From NCBI GenBank assembly GCA_902788315.1, contig CADAJS010000012.1, positions 62,001 through 126,000 on the forward strand: a stretch of 64,000 nucleotides of DNA. The letters are read 5' to 3'. The DNA comes from an uncultured Bacteroidales bacterium. Lineage in GTDB: Bacteria; Bacteroidota; Bacteroidia; Bacteroidales; Bacteroidaceae. Numbering within the stretch: the first letter of the stretch is position 1; every line of letters begins with the position of its first letter. Below are positions 17,533 to 25,037 of this stretch, piece by piece. The notes below the pieces were generated by a model, which was not told the DNA's origin, ran no database searches, and was given only the letters and a program-made list of their open reading frames with translations. Made by a program: the position numbers and the translations under genes.

Positions 17533-18339
17533 ATGGCAGACATTCTGGAGGAGATCGTGGCGTGGAAGCGCCGGGAACTGGAACAGCGGAGGAAGGCCAT
17601 ACCATCACGCACACTGTACGAAGCCGTGGAGCGGATGATGGATGCCGATGCCGGCCGACGCAGCATGAGCCGTGCGCTGGCAAAATCAGCCACAGGCATC
17701 ATCGCCGAATTCAAGCGTAAGAGCCCATCAAAGGGATGGATCAGGGAAGAGGGGCGTGCCGAGGAAATACCCGCCAGCTACGCCCGGCACGGCGCGTCGG
17801 CACTGAGCATCCTCACGGACGAGAAATTCTTTGGCGGAAGCCCCGACTTCATCCGCACCACACGGCCGCTCGTCGAGACACCCATCTTGAGGAAGGACTT
17901 CATCATCGACGAATACCAACTCTTCGAGGCCCGACTCATCGGTGCCGACGCCGTTCTGCTCATCGCCGCCGACCTGCGGCAAGACGAATGCCGCACCCTC
18001 ATACACACCGCCCACGAAATCGGGCTTGAGGTGCTGCTGGAACTGCATGACGAAGCCGAGCTGGACTATGCCGACCTTGACGCTGAGATGCTGGGGGTGA
18101 ACAACCGCCATCTGGGCACATTCATCACCGACGTGGCCCAGTCCTTCTGCCTTGCTGCTCGCCTGCCACAGGACCGCGTGCTCGTCAGTGAGAGCGGAAT
18201 CAGCAGTCTCGAAACCATCCTACGCCTACGCCAGGCGGGCTTCCGTGGTTTTCTCATAGGCGAGCACTTCATGCGAGCAGAGGATCCCGGCAAGGCATTG
18301 GAACAACTGATAGCCGGAATAGAGACTGCGACATTCTGA
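17533..18339 (+). CDS. trpC: Indole-3-glycerol phosphate synthase
   Basis: The 268-residue TIM-barrel protein has IIAEFKRKSPSKGWI (catalytic lysines), LSILTDEKFFGGSPDF, LRKDFIIDEYQ, LGVNNRHLGTF and VSESGI, all in IGPS order. It closes the indole ring by decarboxylation. It is separate from trpF, unlike the fused enteric enzyme. A gap of 57 bases to trpF is the largest inside the operon; nothing recognisable lies in it. Confidence 0.96.
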   Translation: MADILEEIVAWKRRELEQRRKAIPSRTLYEAVERMMDADAGRRSMSRALAKSATGIIAEFKRKSPSKGWIREEGRAEEIPASYARHGASALSILTDEKFFGGSPDFIRTTRPLVETPILRKDFIIDEYQLFEARLIGADAVLLIAADLRQDECRTLIHTAHEIGLEVLLELHDEAELDYADLDAEMLGVNNRHLGTFITDVAQSFCLAARLPQDRVLVSESGISSLETILRLRQAGFRGFLIGEHFMRAEDPGKALEQLIAGIETATF

Positions 18340-18396
18340 AGCGCGCACAGACAAGCGGGAACCGAAACTGAAAGGCATGAGCCGAAAACAAGCATC

Positions 18397-19029
18397 ATGG
18401 GATACGAAATAGCAATAAAGGTCTGCGGTATGCGCGACGGAGAGAATATCCGCGCCGCCGAAGCACTGGGCCTGCAGTGGATGGGTTTCATCTGCTGGAA
18501 CGGTTCGGCACGTTGCGTGACCGCCACTCCGACGTATCTGCCCGAGACATGCAGGCGCGTGGGCGTTTTCGTGAATCCCGACGTAGAATACGTGCGGCAG
18601 AAGGCAGACGAGCTGCGCTTGCAATGCCTGCAGCTTCACGGGCAGGAGACGCCCAGTCAATGCTCGTCCCTGCATCGCCTGACAGGCCTCCCCGTGATGA
18701 AAGCTATCCCGGTGGCTGGCGCAGAAGACATCGCGCGCGCACGTATATATAATAATGTAGAGGGGGTGGACATGCTGCTCTTCGACACACGGAGCGACGC
18801 CGTGGGCGGTTCGGGGCGCAGCTTCGACTGGACCCTGCTCCACGACTACGACGGCGATACGCCTTTCCTGCTCTCGGGCGGGATAGGCCCCCAGGATGCG
18901 GCGCGCATAAGGCAATTCCGACATCCTCGCTTGGCAGGCATCGACCTCAACTCGCGCTTCGAAACGTCACCAGGCGTAAAAGACATCGACACACTGAGAA
19001 TATTCATCAATGAAATAAGGAAACCATGA
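18397..19029 (+). CDS. trpF: Phosphoribosylanthranilate isomerase
   Basis: The 210-residue TIM-barrel protein starts with IAIKVCGMRDGENIRAA, whose cysteine (residue 10) is the catalytic base. The acid Asp is in LLFDTRSDAVGGSGRSFDW, and LLSGGIGPQDA binds phosphate. It carries out the Amadori rearrangement before the trpC step. Its stop overlaps the trpA start by four bases. Confidence 0.94.
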   Translation: MGYEIAIKVCGMRDGENIRAAEALGLQWMGFICWNGSARCVTATPTYLPETCRRVGVFVNPDVEYVRQKADELRLQCLQLHGQETPSQCSSLHRLTGLPVMKAIPVAGAEDIARARIYNNVEGVDMLLFDTRSDAVGGSGRSFDWTLLHDYDGDTPFLLSGGIGPQDAARIRQFRHPRLAGIDLNSRFETSPGVKDIDTLRIFINEIRKP

Positions 19030-19799
19030 ACCGAATAAATCAAATCTTTCAGCAACGGAGCCATGGGCTGCTTTCGTTGTACTTCTGTGCCGGACATCCC
19101 ACACTGGAGAGCACCGTGCCCATCATCAAGGCTATGGAGCGCCGAGGCATCGACTTCATCGAAGTGGGCATCCCCTTCAGCGACCCGATGGCCGACGGAC
19201 CCGTCATTCAGGACGCAGCCACCAAGGCACTACGCAACGGCATGTCGCTCCGAACGTTGTTCGACCAGCTGTACGACATACGCCGGGAAGTGAGTCTGCC
19301 GCTCATTCTCATGGGCTACATGAATCCCATCTACCGTTACGGCTACGAGGCGTTCTTCGAGCGCTGTGCCCAGACGGGCATCGACGGAGTGATTATCCCC
19401 GACCTGCCCTTCCGCGACTATCTGGACGAGGTGAAGCCCGTCGCCGACCGTCACGACGTACGCGTCATCATGCTCATCACGCCAGAGACCAGCGAGGAGC
19501 GCATCCACTTCATCGATGACCACACCGACGGCTTTATTTACATGGTGTCGAGCGCAGCCATCACGGGAGCGCAGAAAGAGTTCAATGAAGCCAAGCAGGC
19601 CTATTTCAACCGGGTGAACCAGATGCAGCTGAAGCATCCGCGAATGATTGGCTTCGGTATCAGCAACCGCCAGACACTGCAAGCGGCCCAGAGCAATGCC
19701 GCCGGAGCAATCATCGGCAGCAAATTCGTGCAACTGCTCGACGAGACACACGACCCGGAAAAGGCGCTCGATCTGCTGATGGATGCGCTGAAGCACTGA
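19026..19799 (+). CDS. trpA: Tryptophan synthase alpha chain
   Basis: The 257-residue TIM-barrel protein has the catalytic Glu in IDFIEVGIPFSDPMADGPVIQ (shown as IEVGIPFSDPMADGP), the Asp in GVIIPDLPF, and the phosphate loop GFGISNRQT. It cleaves indole-glycerol phosphate and channels indole to TrpB. It is the last gene of the operon and is followed by a strong terminator. Confidence 0.96.
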   Translation: MNRINQIFQQRSHGLLSLYFCAGHPTLESTVPIIKAMERRGIDFIEVGIPFSDPMADGPVIQDAATKALRNGMSLRTLFDQLYDIRREVSLPLILMGYMNPIYRYGYEAFFERCAQTGIDGVIIPDLPFRDYLDEVKPVADRHDVRVIMLITPETSEERIHFIDDHTDGFIYMVSSAAITGAQKEFNEAKQAYFNRVNQMQLKHPRMIGFGISNRQTLQAAQSNAAGAIIGSKFVQLLDETHDPEKALDLLMDALKH

Positions 19800-19862
19800 G
19801 CACATCGATCTGTCGGGATTTCGGATAAAAACAGAGATGTAGCCCAATTTTATAGAACTCCC

Positions 19863-19898
19863 AAAAGGGCGAAAAAGTGCGCTTTTTCGCCCTTTTTT
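19863..19898 (+). terminator. Terminator of the trp operon
   Basis: A perfect 15-bp stem (19863-19877 with 19882-19896) around the loop TGCG ends in a T-rich arm. It is the clearest intrinsic terminator in the window, and its symmetry could also stop leftward transcription from gldE. Confidence 0.9.
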
Positions 19899-20022
19899 CG
19901 TGTCTAAAGACGTCGGTCAAAGAGGTAAGTCATTGATATACAGCATTCGCAAAAATCGAGAATTTTCGACAAAGACGGACGTCGGGCGATTCTGCGCAAT
20001 TCTCCGAAGGTAGAAAGGGGAA

Positions 20023-20110
20023 ACGGAGCGTGTTCCATCGGTCGGAGGAGCACGTTCCATCGGTCGGAGAGGCACGTCGCGTCGGACACAGCGGCACGCT
20101 GTTCAAGGAT
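20023..20110. repeat. Array B: four 22-bp units between trpA and gldE
   Basis: Units begin at 20023, 20045, 20067 and 20089. The first two carry the cores GGAGCGTGTTCC and GGAGCACGTTCC, each followed by ATCGGTCG. The third and fourth are diverged but keep GGCACG. The right flank (ATGCAAAAAATAATGTAAAT) and parts of the left flank match those of the array at 36.9 kb. Between trpA and gldE there is otherwise only the trp terminator. Confidence 0.8.
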
Positions 20111-20149
20111 ATGCAAAAAATAATGTAAATAAAAAGTAAATGTGACGTC

Positions 20150-21496
20150 CTATGCCTCGCCCTGTTCCGAGGCGGGCTTCAGGATGACCTTGATGCTCAC
20201 GATGCGGCGCTCGTCGAGCTCCATCACCTCAAACGAACAGCGGCGGTAAGCTATCTTTTCGTGCAGATCGGGGAAATCGCCCTTGATTTCCAGCAGCAAG
20301 CCGGCCAGCGTGTCGGCTTCGCCCTGCACCTGCTCGAAGTATTCATCGTCCAGCTTCAGCGTGCGGGTAAAGTCGGTGAGCAACGTCTTTCCCTCGAAGA
20401 CAAACGTGTTCTGGTTCAGGCGCGTGAAGGAGCGTTCGTCATCGTCATACTCGTCGTTGATCTCGCCGACGATTTCCTCGATGATATCCTCCATGGTGAC
20501 GATGCCACTGGTGCCGCCAAACTCATCGACTACGATAGCGATGTGCACCTTGTCCCGCTGGAAGTCGCGCAGGAGGTCGTCTATCATCTTGGTCTCCGGC
20601 ACGAAATACGGGGGGCGGATCAGACTTTGCCAGCGGAAGTTGGCGGGTTTGCCCAGATGGGGCAGAAGGTCTTTGATGTACAGCACGCCCTTGATGTTGT
20701 CCTGCGAGCCCTGATAGACGGGGATGCGGCTATAATTGTTCTCGACGATACACTTCAGCACCTCGGGAAAGGGAGTCCGTATGTCCAGGTCAACAATGTC
20801 CATTCGGCTGGTCATCACCTCGCGTGCCATCTCGCCGCCGAAGCGTATGATACCCTGCAGCATGCTGCTTTCCTGGGCAATGTCCTTCTGGTCGGTGAGT
20901 TCCATAGCCTTCTCCAGATCGTCCACCGTGAGGCTCTGCGGCTCAGAATGGACAAATCGCTCGGTGACGACCTTGCTGCGTATCAGGATGTAACTGAGCG
21001 GCGAGCAGAACTTCACGAGCACAGCAAGTGCAGGAGCAGCAAAGCGGCAGAAGGAGAGCGTACGCTGGTTGCCGTATATCTTGGGCACCACTTCGCCAAA
21101 GAGCAAAAGCAGGAAGGTGAGAATCACCGTCAGGCAGAGGAACTCGAGCCAGCGGGCATCTCCGAACTGGACTGTCTGCATGAAGAAGTAATTCAACAGC
21201 ATGATGATGGCCACGTTCACCAGGTTGTTGCAGATGAGAATGGTGGCCAGCAGGCGCTCGCTGTCTTCACGCAAAGCCAGGATGCGTGCGTCGGCCGAAC
21301 GCTTGCGCTCCTCGATTTCGCTCAGGTCGGCAGGACCGAGACTAAAGAAAGCTATCTCACTGCCCGAGACAAAACCGGAACAAGCAAGGAGCAACAGGGC
21401 AAACAACAGGGCAAGGATGCCACCGGCGTCGGGAGCCTGCACGACGACATGGGAAAAGACGTCACCCAGATACGAGAAGAAAGCTGAGAAGTCCAA
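20150..21496 (-). CDS. gldE: GldE-like CNNM/CBS-domain membrane protein
   Basis: The 448-residue protein has an N-terminal CNNM/DUF21 membrane domain (about 1-190, several hydrophobic helices, FVSGSEIAFFSLGPADL). A CBS pair (about 205-335) and a CorC/HlyC domain (about 350-440) follow. In Bacteroidota this architecture next to mutY and ssb is GldE, a gliding-motility-associated protein; general relatives are linked to magnesium or metal handling. No ATG is available near the front, so the start is probably the TTG at 21494-21496, 20 bases after the ssb stop. It is the last gene of a mutY-ssb-gldE run. Confidence 0.85.
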   Translation of the reverse strand: MDFSAFFSYLGDVFSHVVVQAPDAGGILALLFALLLLACSGFVSGSEIAFFSLGPADLSEIEERKRSADARILALREDSERLLATILICNNLVNVAIIMLLNYFFMQTVQFGDARWLEFLCLTVILTFLLLLFGEVVPKIYGNQRTLSFCRFAAPALAVLVKFCSPLSYILIRSKVVTERFVHSEPQSLTVDDLEKAMELTDQKDIAQESSMLQGIIRFGGEMAREVMTSRMDIVDLDIRTPFPEVLKCIVENNYSRIPVYQGSQDNIKGVLYIKDLLPHLGKPANFRWQSLIRPPYFVPETKMIDDLLRDFQRDKVHIAIVVDEFGGTSGIVTMEDIIEEIVGEINDEYDDDERSFTRLNQNTFVFEGKTLLTDFTRTLKLDDEYFEQVQGEADTLAGLLLEIKGDFPDLHEKIAYRRCSFEVMELDERRIVSIKVILKPASEQGEA

Positions 21497-21516
21497 GGCA
21501 AAACAGTTTCGTTGGA

Positions 21517-21870
21517 TTATGGATTCTGCGGAGCGGCAGCGGGTTTGGGCGTGAGCATCTCCATCGCATCAGCCCACACCTCGGTCACATAACGCTTCAC
21601 ACCGTTGCGGTCGTCATAGCTGCGCGTATGAATCTTGCCTTCGATATAGAGTTTGTCGCCCTTATGGACATACTTTTCTACAGTCTCGGCCAGCTGGCGC
21701 CACAGGACGATATTATGCCATTCGGTGCGGTCGGGCACCTCGGTGCCATTCTGAAGCTTGTAGCCTCGCTCGGTGGTGGCAAGACGTACACTGGCCACAC
21801 AGACTCCGGCATCCACATAGCGAATCTCGGGATCTGCGCCCACATTACCTATCAACATTACTTTGTTCAT
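21517..21870 (-). CDS. ssb: Single-stranded DNA-binding protein lacking the acidic C-terminal tip
   Basis: The 117-residue OB-fold protein starts MNKVMLIGNVGADPEI and contains TEWHNIVLWRQLAE and KGDKLYIEGKIHTRSYDD, standard for bacterial SSB. It ends LTPKPAAAPQNP directly after the OB fold. The usual flexible linker and DDxPF tip, which recruits many repair proteins, are missing. The stop and the following bases do not suggest a simple frameshift. The ATG at 21868-21870 was chosen because the upstream extension is not SSB-like. It may be a second, specialised SSB. Confidence 0.93.
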   Translation of the reverse strand: MNKVMLIGNVGADPEIRYVDAGVCVASVRLATTERGYKLQNGTEVPDRTEWHNIVLWRQLAETVEKYVHKGDKLYIEGKIHTRSYDDRNGVKRYVTEVWADAMEMLTPKPAAAPQNP

Positions 21871-21938
21871 ACGCGTTTCTTTTATTGTATCTCTTGTTGC
21901 CACAGGCGCAGAAAGCACCTACGGCGGATTATGCCGTG

Positions 21939-21946
21939 CAAAGTTA
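21939..21946 (-). promoter_or_regulatory. -7 box (TAACTTTG) for ssb-gldE
   Basis: TAACTTTG on the minus strand overlaps the last codon of mutY and lies 69 bases upstream of the ssb ATG. It would let ssb and gldE be expressed independently of mutY. Confidence 0.55.
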
Positions 21947-22996
21947 TACTTTTTTTACGTCAGCACCAAACATTGGCCTGATTTTCTCCAACATTCGTTC
22001 CAGAAGACGCGGCATGGCATAGTCGCCGAACGATGCTTCGTCCACCCAAATACCGGAAAAGGCCAGCTCCTCCGTCTCCGTAAGCTCCACCACATAGCAG
22101 GCGGCATGCAGGCGCTGATGGCTGAGGATATGCGTCATTTCCTGCACGGCACAGGTGAGCCGGCCCGCCGGTGCCTGGCGCTCCACCTCTGATGGCTGGA
22201 GCGGCCGGGGGCTTTCGAGGAGAGGAAACTGATAGAGACCCTGCCAGATATCACCGCCCTGCCGACGCTGCAGCAGCACGCAGCCGTCGGGCCTACGCAG
22301 GTAGAGATAGGTGAAGAAGCGGTCGTGCACAGCCGTGCGCCGCTGTTTGGCAGGCAAGTCCCCCACTCTACCTTCGGCCCGAGCCAAACACATCTCGGCC
22401 AGAGGGCACGCTCCACAGTCGGGCGAATGAGGAATGCACTGTACCGCCCCAAAGTCCATGATGGCCTGATTGTACCGCGAGGAGTGAGCGGCGGGAAGCA
22501 TCTCCCGAGCCAAAGCCCGAAATTCATGCTGTCCACGCGCCGTATCGATGGGTGTCTCGATGCCAAACACACGTGCGAGGACACGATATACATTGCCGTC
22601 GAGTACTGCGTAGGGGGCGTCGAAAGCAAAACTTGCCACGGCCGCCGCAGTGTAATCACCGATGCCACGCAAGCCACGGATCTGCTCATAATCGCGAGGA
22701 AAGCCGCCCAGGGCACGCATCTGGCGAGCAGCAGCCAGCATGTTACGCGCCCGGCTGTAATAACCCAACCCCTGCCACTGTCGCAGCACTTCGTCCTCGG
22801 AGGCCAAGGCCAGATGCTCCAACGTAGGGAAACGCTCGACGAAACGGCGATAATAGTCCAGCCCTTGCTGGACGCGTGTCTGCTGCAGGATGACCTCCGA
22901 GACCCAGATGAGGTATGGGTCGCGCGTCTGGCGCCAGGGCAAATCGCGGCCCTCGCGCGCATACCACTTTAATAATATAGAAGCAAAGTCGTGCAT
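21944..22996 (-). CDS. mutY: A/G-specific adenine DNA glycosylase
   Basis: The 350-residue protein has E34 in WVSEVILQQTRV, a helix-hairpin-helix GLRGIGDYTAAAV followed by the catalytic-Asp segment VLDGNVYRV, and a four-cysteine Fe-S loop (CIPHSPDCGACPLAEMC). A C-terminal NUDIX-like domain (from about residue 225, LQRRQGGDIWQGLYQFPL) reads 8-oxoG. It removes adenine opposite 8-oxoguanine. The start is the ATG at 22994-22996; an in-frame TTG just upstream is less likely. Confidence 0.96.
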   Translation of the reverse strand: MHDFASILLKWYAREGRDLPWRQTRDPYLIWVSEVILQQTRVQQGLDYYRRFVERFPTLEHLALASEDEVLRQWQGLGYYSRARNMLAAARQMRALGGFPRDYEQIRGLRGIGDYTAAAVASFAFDAPYAVLDGNVYRVLARVFGIETPIDTARGQHEFRALAREMLPAAHSSRYNQAIMDFGAVQCIPHSPDCGACPLAEMCLARAEGRVGDLPAKQRRTAVHDRFFTYLYLRRPDGCVLLQRRQGGDIWQGLYQFPLLESPRPLQPSEVERQAPAGRLTCAVQEMTHILSHQRLHAACYVVELTETEELAFSGIWVDEASFGDYAMPRLLERMLEKIRPMFGADVKKV

Positions 22997-23024
22997 CAAT
23001 CAAACGAAGGCATAAAACAGAGCA

Positions 23025-23032
23025 CAAACTTA
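23025..23032 (-). promoter_or_regulatory. -7 box (TAAGTTTG) for mutY
   Basis: A TAnnTTTG match on the minus strand lies 29 bases before the mutY ATG. It stands back to back with the plus-strand box at 23127. Confidence 0.55.
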
Positions 23033-23126
23033 CAAAATAATCTCCTATTTATCGAATAAAAGGGCGACGAGCGTCATTTTTAATTAAAAAAAGTGGGAAA
23101 TGCTTTCAAATCTCACAGAAAAACTA

Positions 23127-23134
23127 TACCTTTG
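23127..23134 (+). promoter_or_regulatory. -7 box (TACCTTTG) for the mS38-like gene
   Basis: TACCTTTG lies 53 bases before the small gene's ATG, implying a leader of about 45 bases. Confidence 0.65.
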
Positions 23135-23186
23135 CAGTTCGAAAACCGAATCCTATAAGTATTAACCCATAAATAACATCACAATT

Positions 23187-23276
23187 ATGCCAAACGGAAA
23201 GAAGCATAAAAGACACAAGATGTCCACACACAAGCGTAAGAAGAGACTGAGAAAGAACAGACATAAGAGCAAGTAA
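23187..23276 (+). CDS. AURKAIP1/COX24 (mS38-like) small basic protein, probable ribosomal protein
   Basis: This 29-codon gene starts MPNGKKHKRHKMSTHKRKKR and ends with RNRHKSK. Almost every second residue is Lys, Arg or His. It matches the short Bacteroidota proteins annotated as AURKAIP1/COX24-domain, whose motif is shared with mitochondrial mS38 and the small actinobacterial bS22-type protein. A role on the small ribosomal subunit is likely by analogy. It has its own promoter, and a hairpin terminator separates it from RNase G. Confidence 0.85.
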   Translation: MPNGKKHKRHKMSTHKRKKRLRKNRHKSK

Positions 23277-23302
23277 AAAAAGAAACACTTCTCAGCAGAA
23301 CT

Positions 23303-23343
23303 GCTCGGTGGCAAGCCTTACGGCAGTCACCGAGCCTTTTTTA
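23303..23343 (+). terminator. Terminator between the mS38-like gene and RNase G
   Basis: GCTCGGTG (23303-23310) pairs with CACCGAGC (23328-23335), followed by CTTTTTTATTT. No separate promoter is obvious before RNase G, so read-through past this hairpin may set RNase G levels. Confidence 0.75.
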
Positions 23344-23360
23344 TTTAGGAGAAAGACAAT

Positions 23361-24935
23361 ATGACAAGCGAAGTCTTCATTGATGTACAACCACAGAAGA
23401 TAGCCATCGCTCTGACGGAAGACAAACGCCTGGTGGAATACCAGGAAGAGGGACAGGCCGAATCATACTCTGTGGGAAACATATATTTGGCCAAGGTGCA
23501 CAAGCTGATGCCTGGGCTGAATGCATGTTTCGTAAACGTAGGACACGAGCGCGATGCCTTTCTTCACTATCTCGATTTAGGCGTAAAGTTCAATTCGTAC
23601 GCCAAGTATCTGAAGCAGGTGCTCAGCGACAAGCGCAACCTGTACCCTTTTGACAAAGCAACCATCCAGCCCGAACTGCCCAAGGAAGGCAGCATACAGA
23701 ACACCCTGAAACAGGGTCAGGAAGTGCTGGTGCAGATTATCAAAGAGCCCATTAACACCAAGGGGCCGCGGCTGACATGCGAAATCTCGTTCCCCGGACG
23801 ATATCTCGTGCTCACGCCCTTCGATGACAACGTCTCTGTGTCGTCCAAGATAAAGAAGGCCGAGGAACGCGCCCGGCTGAAACAAGTCATACAGAGCATC
23901 AAGCCGAAGAACTGTGGCATCATCGTGCGCACAGTGGCCGAAGGCAAGCGTGTGGCCGAGCTAGATCAGGAGATGAAGGTACTCTATGCTCGATGGGAAG
24001 AGACGATGCGTCGCGTGCAGAAAGCCAAGGACACCCCGGCACTGGCATACGAAGAGACAAGCCGCACCGTGGGCATGCTGAGGGATCTGTTCAACCCGAG
24101 CTACGAAAACATTTACGTCAATCAGGAAAATGTCTATCAGGAGGTGAAGGATTATGTCACCCTGATAGCACCCGAACGTACAGAAGTGGTCAAGCTGTAC
24201 AAGGGCAAGCTGCCCATCTTTGATAACTTTGACGTAACACGACAGATAAAGGCAGAGTTCGGACGAACCGTTTCCTACAAGCATGGTGCATACCTGATTA
24301 TTGAGCACACCGAGGCACTGCACGTAGTGGACGTGAACAGCGGCAATCGCACACGCAACAGCGAAGGACAGGAGGCCAACGCCCTGGAGGTGAACCTCGG
24401 GGCGGCCGACGAGCTGGCACGCCAACTGCGACTGCGCGACATGGGCGGCATCATCGTGGTGGACTTCATCGATATGAAGCTCGCCGAAGACCGCCAGAAG
24501 CTATACGACCACATGTGCGAGAACATGAAGCGCGACCGTGCACGGCACAACATCCTGCCGCTCTCAAAGTTCGGACTTATGCAGATCACCCGACAGAGAG
24601 TGAGACCCGTACAGGACGTACAGGTCGATGAGTCGTGCCCCACTTGTCATGGCACGGGTACGATCAAGAGCAGCTTCCTCTTCCACAAGATGCTCGACGG
24701 AAAGATAAAGATGCTCGTACACAAGGTGGGCATCCGGAACTTCACCCTCTATGTACACCCCTACGTATATGCCTACCTTAATCAAGGCATCCTCTCCATC
24801 AAACGCCGCTGGCAACTGAAGTATGGATTGGGCGTACGTGTCATTCCGAGCCAGAAGCTGGCATTCCTGCAATACCAGTTCTTTGACCACGACGGACAGG
24901 AAATCGACCTGAAAGAAGAAATCGAGATACGATAA
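23361..24935 (+). CDS. rng: Ribonuclease E/G family endoribonuclease
   Basis: The 524-residue protein has the N-terminal S1-type region (YSVGNIYLAKVHKLMPGLNA), the catalytic metal aspartates D324 (HVVDVNSGN) and D368 (VVDFIDMK), and a zinc-link CPTCHGTG near residue 425. Its length and lack of a long disordered tail fit RNase G rather than RNase E. It cuts single-stranded, AU-rich RNA and matures rRNA in other bacteria. It is preceded by a good ribosome site (TAGGAGA) and followed by a terminator. Confidence 0.94.
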   Translation: MTSEVFIDVQPQKIAIALTEDKRLVEYQEEGQAESYSVGNIYLAKVHKLMPGLNACFVNVGHERDAFLHYLDLGVKFNSYAKYLKQVLSDKRNLYPFDKATIQPELPKEGSIQNTLKQGQEVLVQIIKEPINTKGPRLTCEISFPGRYLVLTPFDDNVSVSSKIKKAEERARLKQVIQSIKPKNCGIIVRTVAEGKRVAELDQEMKVLYARWEETMRRVQKAKDTPALAYEETSRTVGMLRDLFNPSYENIYVNQENVYQEVKDYVTLIAPERTEVVKLYKGKLPIFDNFDVTRQIKAEFGRTVSYKHGAYLIIEHTEALHVVDVNSGNRTRNSEGQEANALEVNLGAADELARQLRLRDMGGIIVVDFIDMKLAEDRQKLYDHMCENMKRDRARHNILPLSKFGLMQITRQRVRPVQDVQVDESCPTCHGTGTIKSSFLFHKMLDGKIKMLVHKVGIRNFTLYVHPYVYAYLNQGILSIKRRWQLKYGLGVRVIPSQKLAFLQYQFFDHDGQEIDLKEEIEIR

Positions 24936-24950
24936 GATAAGGAAACTATC

Positions 24951-24997
24951 AAGCGGGAGGCTGCGACATGAGATTCGCAGCCTCCCGCTTTTTTTAA
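24951..24997 (+). terminator. Bidirectional terminator between RNase G and the ABC-F gene
   Basis: A perfect 16-bp stem (24951-24966 with 24975-24990) is followed by TTTTTAA and serves the convergent genes on both sides. Confidence 0.85.
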
Positions 24998-25037
24998 TAT
25001 ACCTTGGCCGGAAAGAGCGTTACGGGCCGGGAAAGAT

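Noticed and set aside
20261..21487. Open frame of 408 codons antisense to gldE
   Set aside because: Same reasoning: the real gene has conserved membrane, CBS and CorC domains in the other direction.
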